This document shows positions 46,968-55,904 of a stretch of DNA of 64,000 bases, piece by piece. The translations under genes and the position numbers were made by a program. Source of the DNA: Endozoicomonas sp. ISHI1. GTDB lineage: Bacteria; Pseudomonadota; Gammaproteobacteria; Pseudomonadales; Endozoicomonadaceae. The DNA lies in NCBI RefSeq assembly GCF_024606225.1, contig NZ_JAGRPU010000006.1:1-64000 (forward strand), in the 5' to 3' direction. Position 1 is the first letter of the stretch, and each line of letters starts with the position of its first letter. The notes below the pieces were generated by a model, which was not told the origin of the DNA, ran no database searches, and saw nothing but the letters and a program-made list of their open reading frames with translations.

Positions 46968-48479
46968 TTACTGAGTCAACTCATCAGGCTTCTTCCTGAT
47001 GCTGTCTTTAAGCACTTCTGAAGCCATTCGGTTGATCTGTTTGAAGTCGTGCTCGGTCAGAAACTCGAACTGTTTTTGCTTCCTTTTACTCAACTTGCCT
47101 TTATTGTCGAGAATAATCTTGACCATCAGGCGGAGCTCTTTAGCTGACAGATCAAGAAAGTCGTCCAGAGCCCGGTAGAGGCGGTCGGCCAATACCAGAG
47201 TGTCAATCTCTTTGGGCAGCAGATGTTCAGCTACATCGCCAATAACTTCGCAAAGCCATTGACAATAGCGAGTCAAATCCAGATACCTAAACAGGTGATC
47301 TGTTTCTCCTTCTATGGTGATGTGTCCGGCTTCATCAATGTAATAGTCTGTCTGGGCGCATATGGCTTTGGATAGCAGATCCAGTGTTTGATAATAGTCC
47401 TGTTGACGGTTCAGAATCCCGCCGGATACCGGCAGAATAATGCCCGGTTGCAAAATACCGGATTTTGCCAGTACATCCTGGATCAGGTAACGGCTGATCC
47501 GGCCGTTGCCATCCATAAACGGGTGTAGATAAACAAAACTGGCTGAGAGAATTCCTGCCCGAACACTGGCTGGAATGTCCGACTCGGCCAAGCGTCCTGA
47601 CATGGCAAACCAGTCATCCATCAGGTCTTCAATATTTTCAGGGCGGGGTGGAGGCAAAGCCACGCCCTGGGGACCGGGGCCGCCTATATAGTTTTGCTCA
47701 ACCCGGTAGTCAGGTTCCTGCTGGTGGCCATCCTTGATGATGTTCTGGATTTCAATCAACCGCTCTTTGGTCAGTGGTGTCTGACCTGCCATTTCCAGTG
47801 CCCGGCCAAAACGAATGTATTTGTCGGGTGTGATGTTTTCTGATTCAATTTCTGAAGAGGTTCTGGTTTCGTAGGTGGTCAGGAAGCGCGAGGCTCTGGT
47901 AAATACTTCTTCATCGTAATCTGTCAGTGCGCTGTTTATACAATGCTCCAGTCTGGCGTTGGACTCTTCACGCAGGGCATCCGTTTTTTGCACCAATGGC
48001 AGGAATCTTCTGTGTCCCGGTAAATTGTTGCGCAGACAGTATCGTCGAACATTAATGGGGTGAGCGGTAAAGTAGCGCTCTTCATCAAGAACCGATTCAT
48101 ATTTAACGGCTTTGCAGTCAGGTAATGGCAACAGGGTTTCCGTAAGGTACTCATACCAGAACCACAGACGACGACCCCAGCGGCTACTGGGGCGCTTCTG
48201 GATGGTGGACTGAATTTGATCTTTTGCGCCTGTTTGCAGAAAAACTTGCCGGAGATAGGCTGGGTTAGCACCTTCATACTTCAGAGCAAACAGAAGATGA
48301 CCTGTCAGAGTCTCTTCTGGTCTGGCGGAGTCGGGAAAATTCTGTTCAAGAATCTCATGCCGCTTTACTTGATTGGCTTTGGTCCCCAGTAAGCCTCCGG
48401 TGTAGGAGCGAACTGAGTGAGGTATAACTCTCAGCTGATAATGTTCTTTCAACCATTCATAGCCAATGGGGGTTGGCAT
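46968..48479 (-). CDS. Fic-family protein, long form
   Basis: 503 residues. The Fic motif HPFMDGNGRISR (319-330) is intact apart from the common Lys-to-Met change. An inhibitory-type motif TSSEIESEN (207-215) lies ahead of the core, with Ser in the usual Gly/Asn position. Residues 1-170 are an unassigned N-terminal region, and 400-503 a helical C-terminus. It is convergent with the first Fic gene. The proteins share only the core domain, so they are not a recent duplication. Its upstream gap (48480-48688) shows no special feature. Confidence 0.9.
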   Translation of the reverse strand: MPTPIGYEWLKEHYQLRVIPHSVRSYTGGLLGTKANQVKRHEILEQNFPDSARPEETLTGHLLFALKYEGANPAYLRQVFLQTGAKDQIQSTIQKRPSSRWGRRLWFWYEYLTETLLPLPDCKAVKYESVLDEERYFTAHPINVRRYCLRNNLPGHRRFLPLVQKTDALREESNARLEHCINSALTDYDEEVFTRASRFLTTYETRTSSEIESENITPDKYIRFGRALEMAGQTPLTKERLIEIQNIIKDGHQQEPDYRVEQNYIGGPGPQGVALPPPRPENIEDLMDDWFAMSGRLAESDIPASVRAGILSASFVYLHPFMDGNGRISRYLIQDVLAKSGILQPGIILPVSGGILNRQQDYYQTLDLLSKAICAQTDYYIDEAGHITIEGETDHLFRYLDLTRYCQWLCEVIGDVAEHLLPKEIDTLVLADRLYRALDDFLDLSAKELRLMVKIILDNKGKLSKRKQKQFEFLTEHDFKQINRMASEVLKDSIRKKPDELTQ

Positions 48480-48688
48480 AAATCGAGCCTTTTGATTGAG
48501 GGTAAAAACTAAATACTGCCATAAAAAACTAAATTTACCCCAAAAAAATGCCTGAAAAATAAATATTGATCCACATGAATGTACAGATTATGTGCCAGAG
48601 GTTTGCAGCAGAACTCCGATTTCCCAGGATGGGGTAACCAAACTCGAAACGGGTCTAAGATCAGGTAGTCACGGGTACTGAACAATCT

Positions 48689-49060
48689 TTAGAAAACATA
48701 AAGGATCTTGTCGGCTTCCACCACAATGGGTTCGTTGGGGTCTTTCATGACCTCTCCTTTGATAATGGTGGGGGAGCCAAAGAGCAGACCCTTTTTGGGT
48801 ATATCATCATTCCTGATATGAATCTGGATTTCTCCGGTTTTATCCCGAAACAGGTAAATCGAACATTTCAGTTTCTTGATGATTTGTCCGGAAAGTTTCA
48901 CCAGTTCCTCATCATCTCCGTTCTCAATCACCTGATCGATGCTCTGCTTTTGATAGTGATGGGCTTGTGCAGAAGCGGGTGGTGATGGCAGAGGCAAGTC
49001 GTTTTCTGAAAAGGCGGGCAAGGACAACAAGCAGAGGCCGCTGAAGAAGAGTCCTTTCAT
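48689..49060 (-). CDS. Periplasmic BOF (bacterial OB-fold) protein, YgiW/YdeI-like
   Basis: 123 residues. A signal peptide (MKGLFFSGLCLLSLPAFS) is followed by a Pro-rich linker and a BOF domain (VKLSGQIIKKLKCSIYLFRD, then GEIQIHIRN and IIKGEVMKDP). Members are small periplasmic proteins linked to stress tolerance. The fold suggests binding of a small ligand or ion; none can be named. Confidence 0.85.
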   Translation of the reverse strand: MKGLFFSGLCLLSLPAFSENDLPLPSPPASAQAHHYQKQSIDQVIENGDDEELVKLSGQIIKKLKCSIYLFRDKTGEIQIHIRNDDIPKKGLLFGSPTIIKGEVMKDPNEPIVVEADKILYVF

Positions 49061-49150
49061 AAAAATTATCCTTAGAGTGTCTATTTTTCAGGATAGCTCA
49101 GCTGGATAGCTGTCTGTAACCATCGTCTTTGAATATTAGTGGGGCTGCCT

Positions 49151-49612
49151 TCAAACAAAAGTCCAGTTGCTGAACGTAGCAGCCTGCCCCTGGTACCTGC
49201 CTCTCTCATCGTAGAGGTTCCAGACCAGCGCCTGCTCAATCATGAACCGTCTTCCGGTACTGGCAATACGGATACCTGAATAGTTTTTGATGTAGCCGCG
49301 TTTAGTGACTTCTCTTAGCAATCTGCCCCGCTCTTCCCTGTTGGGCTGCTCTGCAGAATGTCTGGAAGGCAGCTGAGTCAGAGTGTTCCAGTCCATTTCA
49401 AAAAGAGACTGGGCACTCAGGTTCCCGTAACAGAAGATCGGATCACTTTCTGTGCCGTGAGATAGTAGCACTGACGGGTGTTCATACAATTTTTTAGCCA
49501 GTTTGGGGTCATTCAGGGGCAGTCCGCAAAGCAGCTGACCCGTCAGTGTAAAGTAATTACTGGCCATCAGCAGGCTTTGTTGCTGAAGAAAAGGATCGTG
49601 CAGCGAGATCAT
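49151..49612 (-). CDS. MEKHLA (PAS-like) domain protein, copy 2
   Basis: 153 residues, about 85% identical to the copy at 32464-32925, with the same start and end. The promoter-side DNA (49613-49690) is also conserved with 32386-32463, in inverted orientation, and a fragment of the neighbouring LD-carboxypeptidase follows. The whole locus was therefore duplicated and inverted. Confidence 0.88.
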   Translation of the reverse strand: MISLHDPFLQQQSLLMASNYFTLTGQLLCGLPLNDPKLAKKLYEHPSVLLSHGTESDPIFCYGNLSAQSLFEMDWNTLTQLPSRHSAEQPNREERGRLLREVTKRGYIKNYSGIRIASTGRRFMIEQALVWNLYDERGRYQGQAATFSNWTFV

Positions 49613-49689
49613 GTTTTGCCTTGTTGCGACAGTGGGTAGCGGGAAAGTAGAATGGAAAAAAGCCTAAACGCTCATGGCTCAGTCGTAAA

Positions 49690-49887
49690 GTAGAGTTTTC
49701 CGGCCGTTTGTTGGGAGGCTGTCTGGATATAGGGTCAGACTATCTGGATTTAAAAGCGTTCCAGAAGAGATACCCTCATGATGGCATCGTACTGTTCCCG
49801 GAGAATGCAGAGTTCTCGCCTATTGCTTTGATCAGAGCGTTGTTGGGATTGAAGTACAGAGGCAGGATTCAACAGACGTTGATCTGA
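49690..49887 (+). pseudogene. Decayed LD-carboxypeptidase copy with internal deletions
   Basis: The open 65-codon frame reads VEFSGRLLGGCLDI, then GSDYLDLKAFQKRYPHDG and ENAEFSPIALIRALLGLK, and ends YRGRIQQTLI. It matches residues 202-264 of the intact enzyme, lacks six residues (TLCHLL), and then jumps to the last eight residues. The second join lies at a shared RG dipeptide, suggesting a deletion between short repeats. The N-terminal 200 residues, including the nucleophile, are missing. Confidence 0.88.
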
Positions 49888-49911
49888 AGCAGAAGGGCTT
49901 TTTGTATTAAT

Positions 49912-50110
49912 TCAGGGGCACACAATATCCAACGTTGGGAAGTAGGTTGAGAAGCGCCCCTTATCCCTTGTGATCAATCGTCCTTTTTCAACGCTTGCCT
50001 GTGCTCCAATAAAAAATCAGACAATACGCCGTTTTTCTTACCTCCCTTGCGACGATATTCAAGGTGCTTTTTTGATGCCAGAAGTAAAGTTCTATGGCAT
50101 GGAGCCCTGA
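49912..50110 (-). pseudogene. Frameshifted VapC-type PIN-domain toxin remnant
   Basis: The minus strand reads [15 protein letters not shown] and then, after a one-base shift near 50023, [20 protein letters not shown] followed by [10 protein letters not shown] and stop. This is the C-terminal half of a VapC PIN toxin, including the metal-binding DFFIGA region. The missing base and absent N-terminus make it non-functional. No antitoxin is adjacent. Confidence 0.75.
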
Positions 50111-50324
50111 GAGTAAGTCTAAGATCCTTGACTAAAGACAAAGTACCTTCAACCGTATGTAAAGGCGCCGGAAACTATTAGACCACTTTTACAGTGTATG
50201 GCACTCTTTCAGATACTGTTAGCAATACTATCCTCCGTGTTAGTTTTTTTTTGGAACATTTAAGAGAGAGTATCCTCTAACTTTATTGTTGTATTAATAA
50301 AACTTGTCGAATATGGAGGTAACT

Positions 50325-50594
50325 ATGGCACCTATCGAGATCAAATCGACTCCAGAACAAATGGTAAGACAAATTTACCAACTTGACATCAAAAACCCGG
50401 AATGTGCCGGGGCAGCCTTTGGCCTCACTGTTGGTTGCCTTTTGGGGCACCCTGGTGATGGTTGCATTCTGGGATTCATAGCTGGCTGTCTTTGCAAACA
50501 CTCCTATACCTCCATCAAAATTTATGAGCGAGATGTTCAAGTACAAAATATTGAAGCGCAAAATATTGAAGCGAAAAAGATTTCCAGAGAATGA
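50325..50594 (+). CDS. Small protein with glycine-zipper-like membrane segment
   Basis: 89 residues from the ATG at 50325, which has an ideal GGAGG five bases upstream; the in-frame start at 50304 does not. Residues 27-58 form a Gly/Cys-rich hydrophobic hairpin (GAAFGLTVGCLLG, then GCILGFIAGCLC), and the tail contains a short duplicated block, QNIEAQNIEA. No family is recognised. A hairpin terminator follows. Confidence 0.6.
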   Translation: MAPIEIKSTPEQMVRQIYQLDIKNPECAGAAFGLTVGCLLGHPGDGCILGFIAGCLCKHSYTSIKIYERDVQVQNIEAQNIEAKKISRE

Positions 50595-50624
50595 GACTGG
50601 AGAGAGCTTTGGAATGAAGTTCAG

Positions 50625-50645
50625 ACGGGCTATAAGCCTGTTTGA
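50625..50645 (+). terminator. Hairpin downstream of the small Gly-zipper gene
   Basis: AGACGGGCT-ATA-AGCCTGTTT forms a 9-bp stem with two G-T pairs, starting 31 bp after the stop codon and ending in TTT. Confidence 0.5.
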
Positions 50646-51121
50646 GCGAGTTGGGCATAGCGAGGTGAGCCGCAGCCAAACCATGGTAATTCGCAGCTAA
50701 ACCATTGGAACTGAATGACTGATCATGGCCGGATCACAACATATTCGCTCTGAGTATTTATAAGCCCTGTCACTGTTGTCCATGGCCAGCGTATAGGTAT
50801 TCCGGTTGGCTATTGCGGAGGCAGAAACATTCTGACATTTGATTCTGAGTATCGTTAGCTTTGCCCGCTGAGCTTCCAACGTTCAAGATTTCGTCTGAAA
50901 CGGACGCTTTTGTCATAACGGGTCATTAAATTAAAATCTTATTAACTATCGACCATGTATTGTTACTGAGGGGGAGAAATTAAAATACAGAACCTTCATG
51001 CTCCCAAAGTTTTGCTACTATCACTGAACTAATATTATTCCGTCATTGCTGAAGCCGCCGCTTTGTTAATCAATTTTAATGGTGAGTGCTTTCAACCCCA
51101 AAAAAATAGGGTGTGACTATT
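50646..51121. other. Intergenic stretch without a supported gene
   Basis: About 475 bp that precedes the apyrase gene. A 60-codon minus-strand frame (50697-50879) lacks a Shine-Dalgarno sequence and any family resemblance. AT-rich segments near 50920-51070 probably contain the apyrase promoter. Nothing else is seen. Confidence 0.4.
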
Positions 51122-52330
51122 ATGCTATCAGGTAAGTTAGCCAGTATTTTTGCAATTTCGTGCTCAGTAGCAATCGCAGGTTATGGTTCTGAACCGATAA
51201 AGAAAACTGCAGTGGTCGATGCGGGCAGTACCGGTTCAAGGCTCCATATCTATGAATATTCCCTGGACCCAGCCAACGGAATTCCTGTTATTAGGAAAAA
51301 AACGTCCAGCAAAAAAAAAGGAGGCGTTCAGGAGGAAAAGGTAGATAGTCTGGATGGATATCTTCAGGGGCTATTTGCTTCAGTGATCGATGAAAACATA
51401 AATAATATATATTTTTATTCAACCGCCGGAATGCGGCAAATCAGACCTGAGAAAAGAGCAGTCCTGAATGATGAAGTTGAACAATGGTTAAAAGATAACT
51501 TTCCTTCATCCACCATTGAAGTGGAGACAATAACAGGCAAAAAAGAGGGGCTTTATGCCTGGCTGGCGTTGAATTACGACAACTCGCGCATAAAATTACA
51601 GGGAGACACGGTAGGTGTTCTTGACTTGGGCGGTGCTTCTACACAGATTGCTTATGAGGTGGATAAGAATGAGGATTTCACCGTTAAGATAAGCAGCAAG
51701 ACATACAAGCTTAATGCAGAAAGTTTTTTGGGCTTAGGGCTTGATCAGGCAATAAGCCAATATTTGAACCGGGCGTCATGTTTTCCTAAAGGCTTCCCTT
51801 TACCAGACGGCAGAAACGGAACCGGTGATTATAATACCTGCACCCGGAAAATTGAGCCCTTGATTACAAAAGTACAAGAAATCAATCACTATATTGAACA
51901 TCGCCCTCCCAAAAATACACGCAGTTTTCTTGCTACTGCAGGATTTGACTATACGGCATTAGAGTTGGGTATTAGCAAGGATTTTTCCATTAAAAATCTC
52001 GATGAGAAGGGTAAGGCGTTTTGCGATAGTGCCTGGAATGACCTGAAGAGTGGAAAAACTTCTTATCCGGTCAATCCTTTCCTATGGCATTATTGTTTCG
52101 ATGCAGCCTATGAGAAGGACTTGTTAACATTTGGGTATAGCTTAAACACCAAAGATATTCCCATTAAAACGGCTTCAAGTATTGACTATAAAGCCGATTG
52201 GTCAATAGGTGTTTTGTTTAACTCTTTTGTTACCCCTGTTAAAACTGAAAAAAGAGAGTACCACACTGGACTCTTAAAATCAGAAAATTGCATGCACAAT
52301 GGTGCAGCTTCTTCCATGTCGTTTTTTTAG
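51122..52330 (+). CDS. Exported GDA1/CD39-family nucleoside triphosphate diphosphohydrolase (apyrase)
   Basis: 402 residues from the ATG at 51122, with AGGG ten bases upstream; a GTG nine bases earlier is possible. A signal peptide (about 1-22) is followed by the apyrase conserved regions: ACR1 VVDAGSTGSRLHIY (31-44), ACR2 YSTAGMRQ (99-106), ACR3 with the catalytic Glu GKKEGLYAWLALNY (139-152), and ACR4 VGVLDLGGASTQIAYE (164-179). The family is mainly eukaryotic and hydrolyses extracellular ATP and ADP. Among bacteria it is known from Legionella, where an NTPDase supports infection. Here it probably degrades host nucleotides outside the cell or in the periplasm. Confidence 0.92.
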   Translation: MLSGKLASIFAISCSVAIAGYGSEPIKKTAVVDAGSTGSRLHIYEYSLDPANGIPVIRKKTSSKKKGGVQEEKVDSLDGYLQGLFASVIDENINNIYFYSTAGMRQIRPEKRAVLNDEVEQWLKDNFPSSTIEVETITGKKEGLYAWLALNYDNSRIKLQGDTVGVLDLGGASTQIAYEVDKNEDFTVKISSKTYKLNAESFLGLGLDQAISQYLNRASCFPKGFPLPDGRNGTGDYNTCTRKIEPLITKVQEINHYIEHRPPKNTRSFLATAGFDYTALELGISKDFSIKNLDEKGKAFCDSAWNDLKSGKTSYPVNPFLWHYCFDAAYEKDLLTFGYSLNTKDIPIKTASSIDYKADWSIGVLFNSFVTPVKTEKREYHTGLLKSENCMHNGAASSMSFF

Positions 52331-52699
52331 GTCCCGGAGTACAATGGGTTTGGCAACTTTTTTGGCCTTCTGTCACATTGAAAATTATCAGCTTTGGCCT
52401 GAAATCGCGTATTTCCGCCAGCTTCAAATCCTAAGAACTGAAGAACGGTTTACTCCCGGTGGTGACCATATGCAGTCTTCCTCAATGGCTCTCTTGCCAT
52501 ACCAGTTACAGAGCGGTTATCTGGAGGCAGAAGCTTCTGTAATACGGCAGACTTACGTTCCTTTGAATAGCGAGGCATAAACAAGGCAATAGTGGCACCA
52601 CCCAGGCGGTATTTTTCAAGGTAGTTGTACCTGCATGTCGGGAGTTTGCCATAACCGCTGGAGCGTGGGAGTCATGAGTAAACAAGTCAAGCTCACTGA
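52331..52699. other. Intergenic debris downstream of the apyrase
   Basis: Short frames exist (such as 52299-52580) but overlap the apyrase end, lack start signals and match no family. The stretch probably contains further mobile-element debris. Confidence 0.3.
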
Positions 52700-53014
52700 A
52701 ACCGCATACCCCATTACAGAAACTGAGCGAAAAGCCCCGTACTTTGAGGACGGGGATGGATAGCTCGGCTTGCGCAAAGCAAGCCCATAAATTATCATTC
52801 CCCCGTCTCTTGCAGACCTACCTCCGGGCTGGAGGAATGTTAAGCCTGCGGAGTTCGTGTGAGACTTGGGGAACATGGGTTGATTCATCATCGTAAAAGT
52901 TCCCACTGTGGAACTTTTACGCGAAAACCAAGCTTGTTCCCTGAGCAACGAACTGTGAAACAGGAACCTGTTAGGTGACTAACGGGAATCTCGCTCCTTC
53001 AGGGGCGAGAGGAT
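52700..53014 (+). mobile_element. IS200/IS605-family remnant (TnpB tail and right end)
   Basis: The hairpin AAGCCCCGTACTTTGAGGAC at 52732 is of the IS605-end type and recurs at 30911. A frame ending RTVKQEPVR at 52975 resembles a TnpB C-terminus. The closing segment GAATCTCGCTCCTTCAGGGG, then CGAGAGGATGTCAA (to 53014), is the classic right-end hairpin of IS1341/TnpB elements and overlaps what would be the guide (omega) RNA region. No intact tnpB is present. Boundaries are approximate. Confidence 0.5.
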
Positions 53015-53015
53015 G

Positions 53016-54731
53016 TCAACGAGCCAATAATACGGTCAAAGTGGTTATGACACCCAAACCAGTCATCACTTCGGTTGTACCCGCCGATGAAACAGAAACC
53101 GTACCGTTGTCGGAAGCCGTGCTGGTGTAGGAAGGCGTACCGTTATTGGAAACAAAGGGCGTAGACACTGTCGGGCAGAGGGATGGGTCAAAATAGAGCT
53201 GACCATCAAGATTGTTCAGTCCACTCAAAGGGCCGACTGTGTAACCCGTGATAGTCGTCGAACCGACTGTGGAACTTGTGATATTCGTCGGACTGACTGT
53301 GGTATCCATGATAGTCGTAGGATCGACAGTGGAACCCGCGATAGCCGTCCAGGTATTTACAATCTGGCAGAGTGTCGGTGAAGTGGGCGTAGCCGTGACA
53401 CCGGTTGAACCCACAGATCTTTCACACTCACCTGCCAAGGGTAGTGGATCAATGGCTTTCAGGCTGAATTGTCGTATAGCTTGTCGCCACGGGTTGACCG
53501 CCTGAAGATGGTTGCAAGCGAGGGCCAGTTGAATTCGCGAGTCAACACCTATCGCTGTAGTTTTTGTGTGGATTCGATTACCTGCCAGATTAAAAAGAGG
53601 CGGCTCTACATTGGGATCTTTAAGACCTGTGAGAGAGAAACCATCTTTTTGTACAGTCGATCCTGTAGCAGTTTCTCTACGCGTCTTGGCAACATTGTTA
53701 ATGTCGACTCTGTTTCTGAAAATATCCATGCTGCTCCCAAACCCAAGAATAAAGTCACCCGCTTTAGCCATATCGCCCTCGAATGAATTCTCAATAACAG
53801 CAACCCTTTGTGTCTGGTTAATGATTGTATGAAGGTTAATGAAGACGCCTGCTTCTGGAATATAGCTGTCGCGCAACCTTGTTGCGGTTTTACCTATGAT
53901 CGTGTTACTGACGAACAGCAGGCCCGGGCCCGGGCGTATATCGTTGGCCGATGCATCCAGAGACTCTTTGCACTCAAGATTAAGTGCGGCCTTGGTGAGA
54001 GGAAGGTGAAACAGGTTATTCACTACAATCAGTCTACGGTTGTAACACTTTCCTGCAACAATTTTTTCAACCGTCCTATTGGTGTTATTAGGACTAACTG
54101 GCTGGAAAGTAAGGTGTCTTATATGACTGTCTCTCACATTGCCAAACTGGAAATTGCCATTCATTCCAATCCTGATCATATGAGGATCATAATAACCTGA
54201 CCCAAGACTGATAATGATTTCAAAACCGTCATCTGCCGCCCCGATAATGTCCTGACCGTCCTTCAAAGTTATTTCACCACCAATAAAATAATTAACCGGG
54301 ATGTTTCCCGGCGCAGGGGCAGAGGACACCGAAGATGTCGCAAGAGCAACGGATGCAGAAGGAGTCGCAGTAGAAGACGACACTACAGTTTCGGAAGAGA
54401 GAAGTATAACAGCATTCTCAGGAATCTTTTTGATCACATCAGCCAAATCCTCTGCCGGATCGGCACTCAGAACAAAGCACTCTCGTCCGCTAAAAAGGCT
54501 ACCATACTGGTTTAGCCGCCGCTCAACCCCCGCCGTTTGTCCTATCAGAGAATCACACAAACCTCTCGAATTGGATTTCGAAGAAGCAGAGGTCGTGGTT
54601 AGAGAAGAGATCGTGGTTGGAGAAGGGGTTATGTTCAAGGATTGAGTCGCCGTCTGGGCTTCTGCAATCAAAGCCATTAGCAGGAATAAAGGGACGACTA
54701 ACCGGGCTGAATAATGCTGTAGTTTGACCAT
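53016..54731 (-). CDS. Secreted Ser/Thr-rich protein with beta-helix-like core
   Basis: 571 residues. Signal peptide (about 1-25), then two low-complexity Ser/Thr/Pro/Ala segments (26-52 and 118-141) resembling mucin-type linkers. The core (about 145-430) has repeated short strands with Asn ladders (HIRHLTFQPVS, LIVVNNLFHLP, VAVIENSFEGDM, DIFRNRVDINN), suggestive of a right-handed parallel beta-helix. A region of 10-residue TVxPTTIxxT repeats (about 460-500) follows. The last 20 residues are hydrophobic (TGLGVITTLTVLLAR), a possible membrane anchor. No catalytic motif is recognised. A host-facing surface protein is the likeliest role, by inference. Confidence 0.7.
   Translation of the reverse strand: MVKLQHYSARLVVPLFLLMALIAEAQTATQSLNITPSPTTISSLTTTSASSKSNSRGLCDSLIGQTAGVERRLNQYGSLFSGRECFVLSADPAEDLADVIKKIPENAVILLSSETVVSSSTATPSASVALATSSVSSAPAPGNIPVNYFIGGEITLKDGQDIIGAADDGFEIIISLGSGYYDPHMIRIGMNGNFQFGNVRDSHIRHLTFQPVSPNNTNRTVEKIVAGKCYNRRLIVVNNLFHLPLTKAALNLECKESLDASANDIRPGPGLLFVSNTIIGKTATRLRDSYIPEAGVFINLHTIINQTQRVAVIENSFEGDMAKAGDFILGFGSSMDIFRNRVDINNVAKTRRETATGSTVQKDGFSLTGLKDPNVEPPLFNLAGNRIHTKTTAIGVDSRIQLALACNHLQAVNPWRQAIRQFSLKAIDPLPLAGECERSVGSTGVTATPTSPTLCQIVNTWTAIAGSTVDPTTIMDTTVSPTNITSSTVGSTTITGYTVGPLSGLNNLDGQLYFDPSLCPTVSTPFVSNNGTPSYTSTASDNGTVSVSSAGTTEVMTGLGVITTLTVLLAR
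53231..53350 (-). repeat. 30-bp tandem repeat inside the secreted protein gene
   Basis: Four 30-bp units in strict register (53221-53250, 53251-53280, 53281-53310, 53311-53340), built around ATAGTCGT and GACTGTGG, encode the 10-residue repeats TVxPTTIxxT. The first unit is the most diverged. Confidence 0.8.
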
Positions 54732-55237
54732 GCTCTGGACTCTTTGGAACAGTCGACAGGAAGTCTAGCCCTTGTATTTATACTTATCCATTAACTGCTA
54801 CAGGGGGCACTCAGAAAAAAGCAATAAATTGGACGTCTCTATTGCTGTGACCATCCATTGTCGTTTACATAAATTTTATTGTCAGAATTAATATCAAATT
54901 GCTTTTTTATAAAATTATGAGAAAAGTAATGTCTTGATAAAAATTATTCTCCATATCATCATTACCCTCCCATCCTGCCACTATTATCGAATAATTTTTT
55001 CTTTCTTTTCAGATAGTAATACCCTGATTCTGTCTGTAAACAATGAACCTTCATCCTCAACCGATCATTCAAGCCATGCAAGGAAATCATCAGGAAATTA
55101 AACGGAGAGAATCATGCCCGGTTAAACATCCGCCACCCACTGTTTCACATTATTGGTTAATCAGTAACAGTGACAACTATCTTGACAAAGCGGACCATCG
55201 CCTGCTCCCAATCAAGTTCAATCTTTTTTGAATGAGA
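54732..55237. other. AT-rich intergenic region
   Basis: About 500 bp between two minus-strand genes. A 62-codon plus-strand frame (55043-55231) has no Shine-Dalgarno sequence or family. The promoter of the secreted protein gene should lie near 54740-54800. Nothing else is recognised. Confidence 0.4.
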
Positions 55238-55269
55238 ATAAGCCGAGCATAAACTTACATTCGGCTTAT
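55238..55269 (-). terminator. Hairpin after the outer-membrane protein gene
   Basis: The perfect 9-bp inverted repeat ATAAGCCGA/TCGGCTTAT with a 14-base loop lies 33 bp past the stop codon of the minus-strand gene. T-tracts are weak on both sides. Confidence 0.5.
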
Positions 55270-55301
55270 CTGGTTTTCGGTTGTTTGTAAATCAGAAATT
55301 G

Positions 55302-55904
55302 TCAGAAGCTATAGATGGCACTGAGAGACATCGAATGCGCTTTAGGTTTGTTTTCTACGTCAGTCCCATAGTCATAATCAATGTCATCGAACTGGCTATA
55401 TCGGTATTCAGCCCTGAGCGACAGAGGGAGACCGGCTTCATTTTTAAATTCTACACCGAACCCACCATGCCAGCCGGTAACAGTATCATCCCCTTTATCC
55501 CCGTCAGAGGTTTTGGCTTCTGACTTTAAATTACTCATTCCGAAACGACCATAGACGTTTACAGTCTCACTGTAAGCGTGGCCTATAATCAGGCTTGCAC
55601 CATATTCACCTTTAAACTGGATCTCTTCTTCAAAGGAGCTCAACTTGTATTCGGCCTTGGTTCTGTGATGGTTATATTCAGCCTCCAGTCCCACATACAT
55701 GGCACGTTCAACAGGGAAGTTATAACCGACAAAAGCACCATAGATACTTCCCTGATTACCAAAAGAATCAATTTTCAGTGATCCGTACTCCATCTCACTG
55801 CTGACTGATTCATACCCGGCTTTACCGCCAATGTAGAAACCCTCTTCAGATGCAAGCGCAGAACCTGCAAAGGTAAGAGCTAAAGCTACCATGGTTATTC
55901 TCAT
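55302..55904 (-). CDS. Outer-membrane beta-barrel protein (OmpA/OmpX-like porin family)
   Basis: 200 residues. The signal peptide MRITMVALALTFAGSALA is followed by about eight amphipathic strands with aromatic belts (GFYIGGKAGYESVS, YGAFVGYNFP, MYVGLEAEYNHH, VNVYGRFGMS, LSLRAEYRYS), ending with the C-terminal strand SMSLSAIYSF. The terminal Phe is the BAM recognition residue. It is an eight-stranded barrel of the OMP_b-brl type; no specific ligand or function can be assigned. It has its own upstream region and terminator. Confidence 0.88.
   Translation of the reverse strand: MRITMVALALTFAGSALASEEGFYIGGKAGYESVSSEMEYGSLKIDSFGNQGSIYGAFVGYNFPVERAMYVGLEAEYNHHRTKAEYKLSSFEEEIQFKGEYGASLIIGHAYSETVNVYGRFGMSNLKSEAKTSDGDKGDDTVTGWHGGFGVEFKNEAGLPLSLRAEYRYSQFDDIDYDYGTDVENKPKAHSMSLSAIYSF

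Noticed and set aside
52616..52948. 110-codon minus-strand frame
   Set aside because: It lies over IS605-type debris, has no start signal, and the opposite strand contains the TnpB-like tail.
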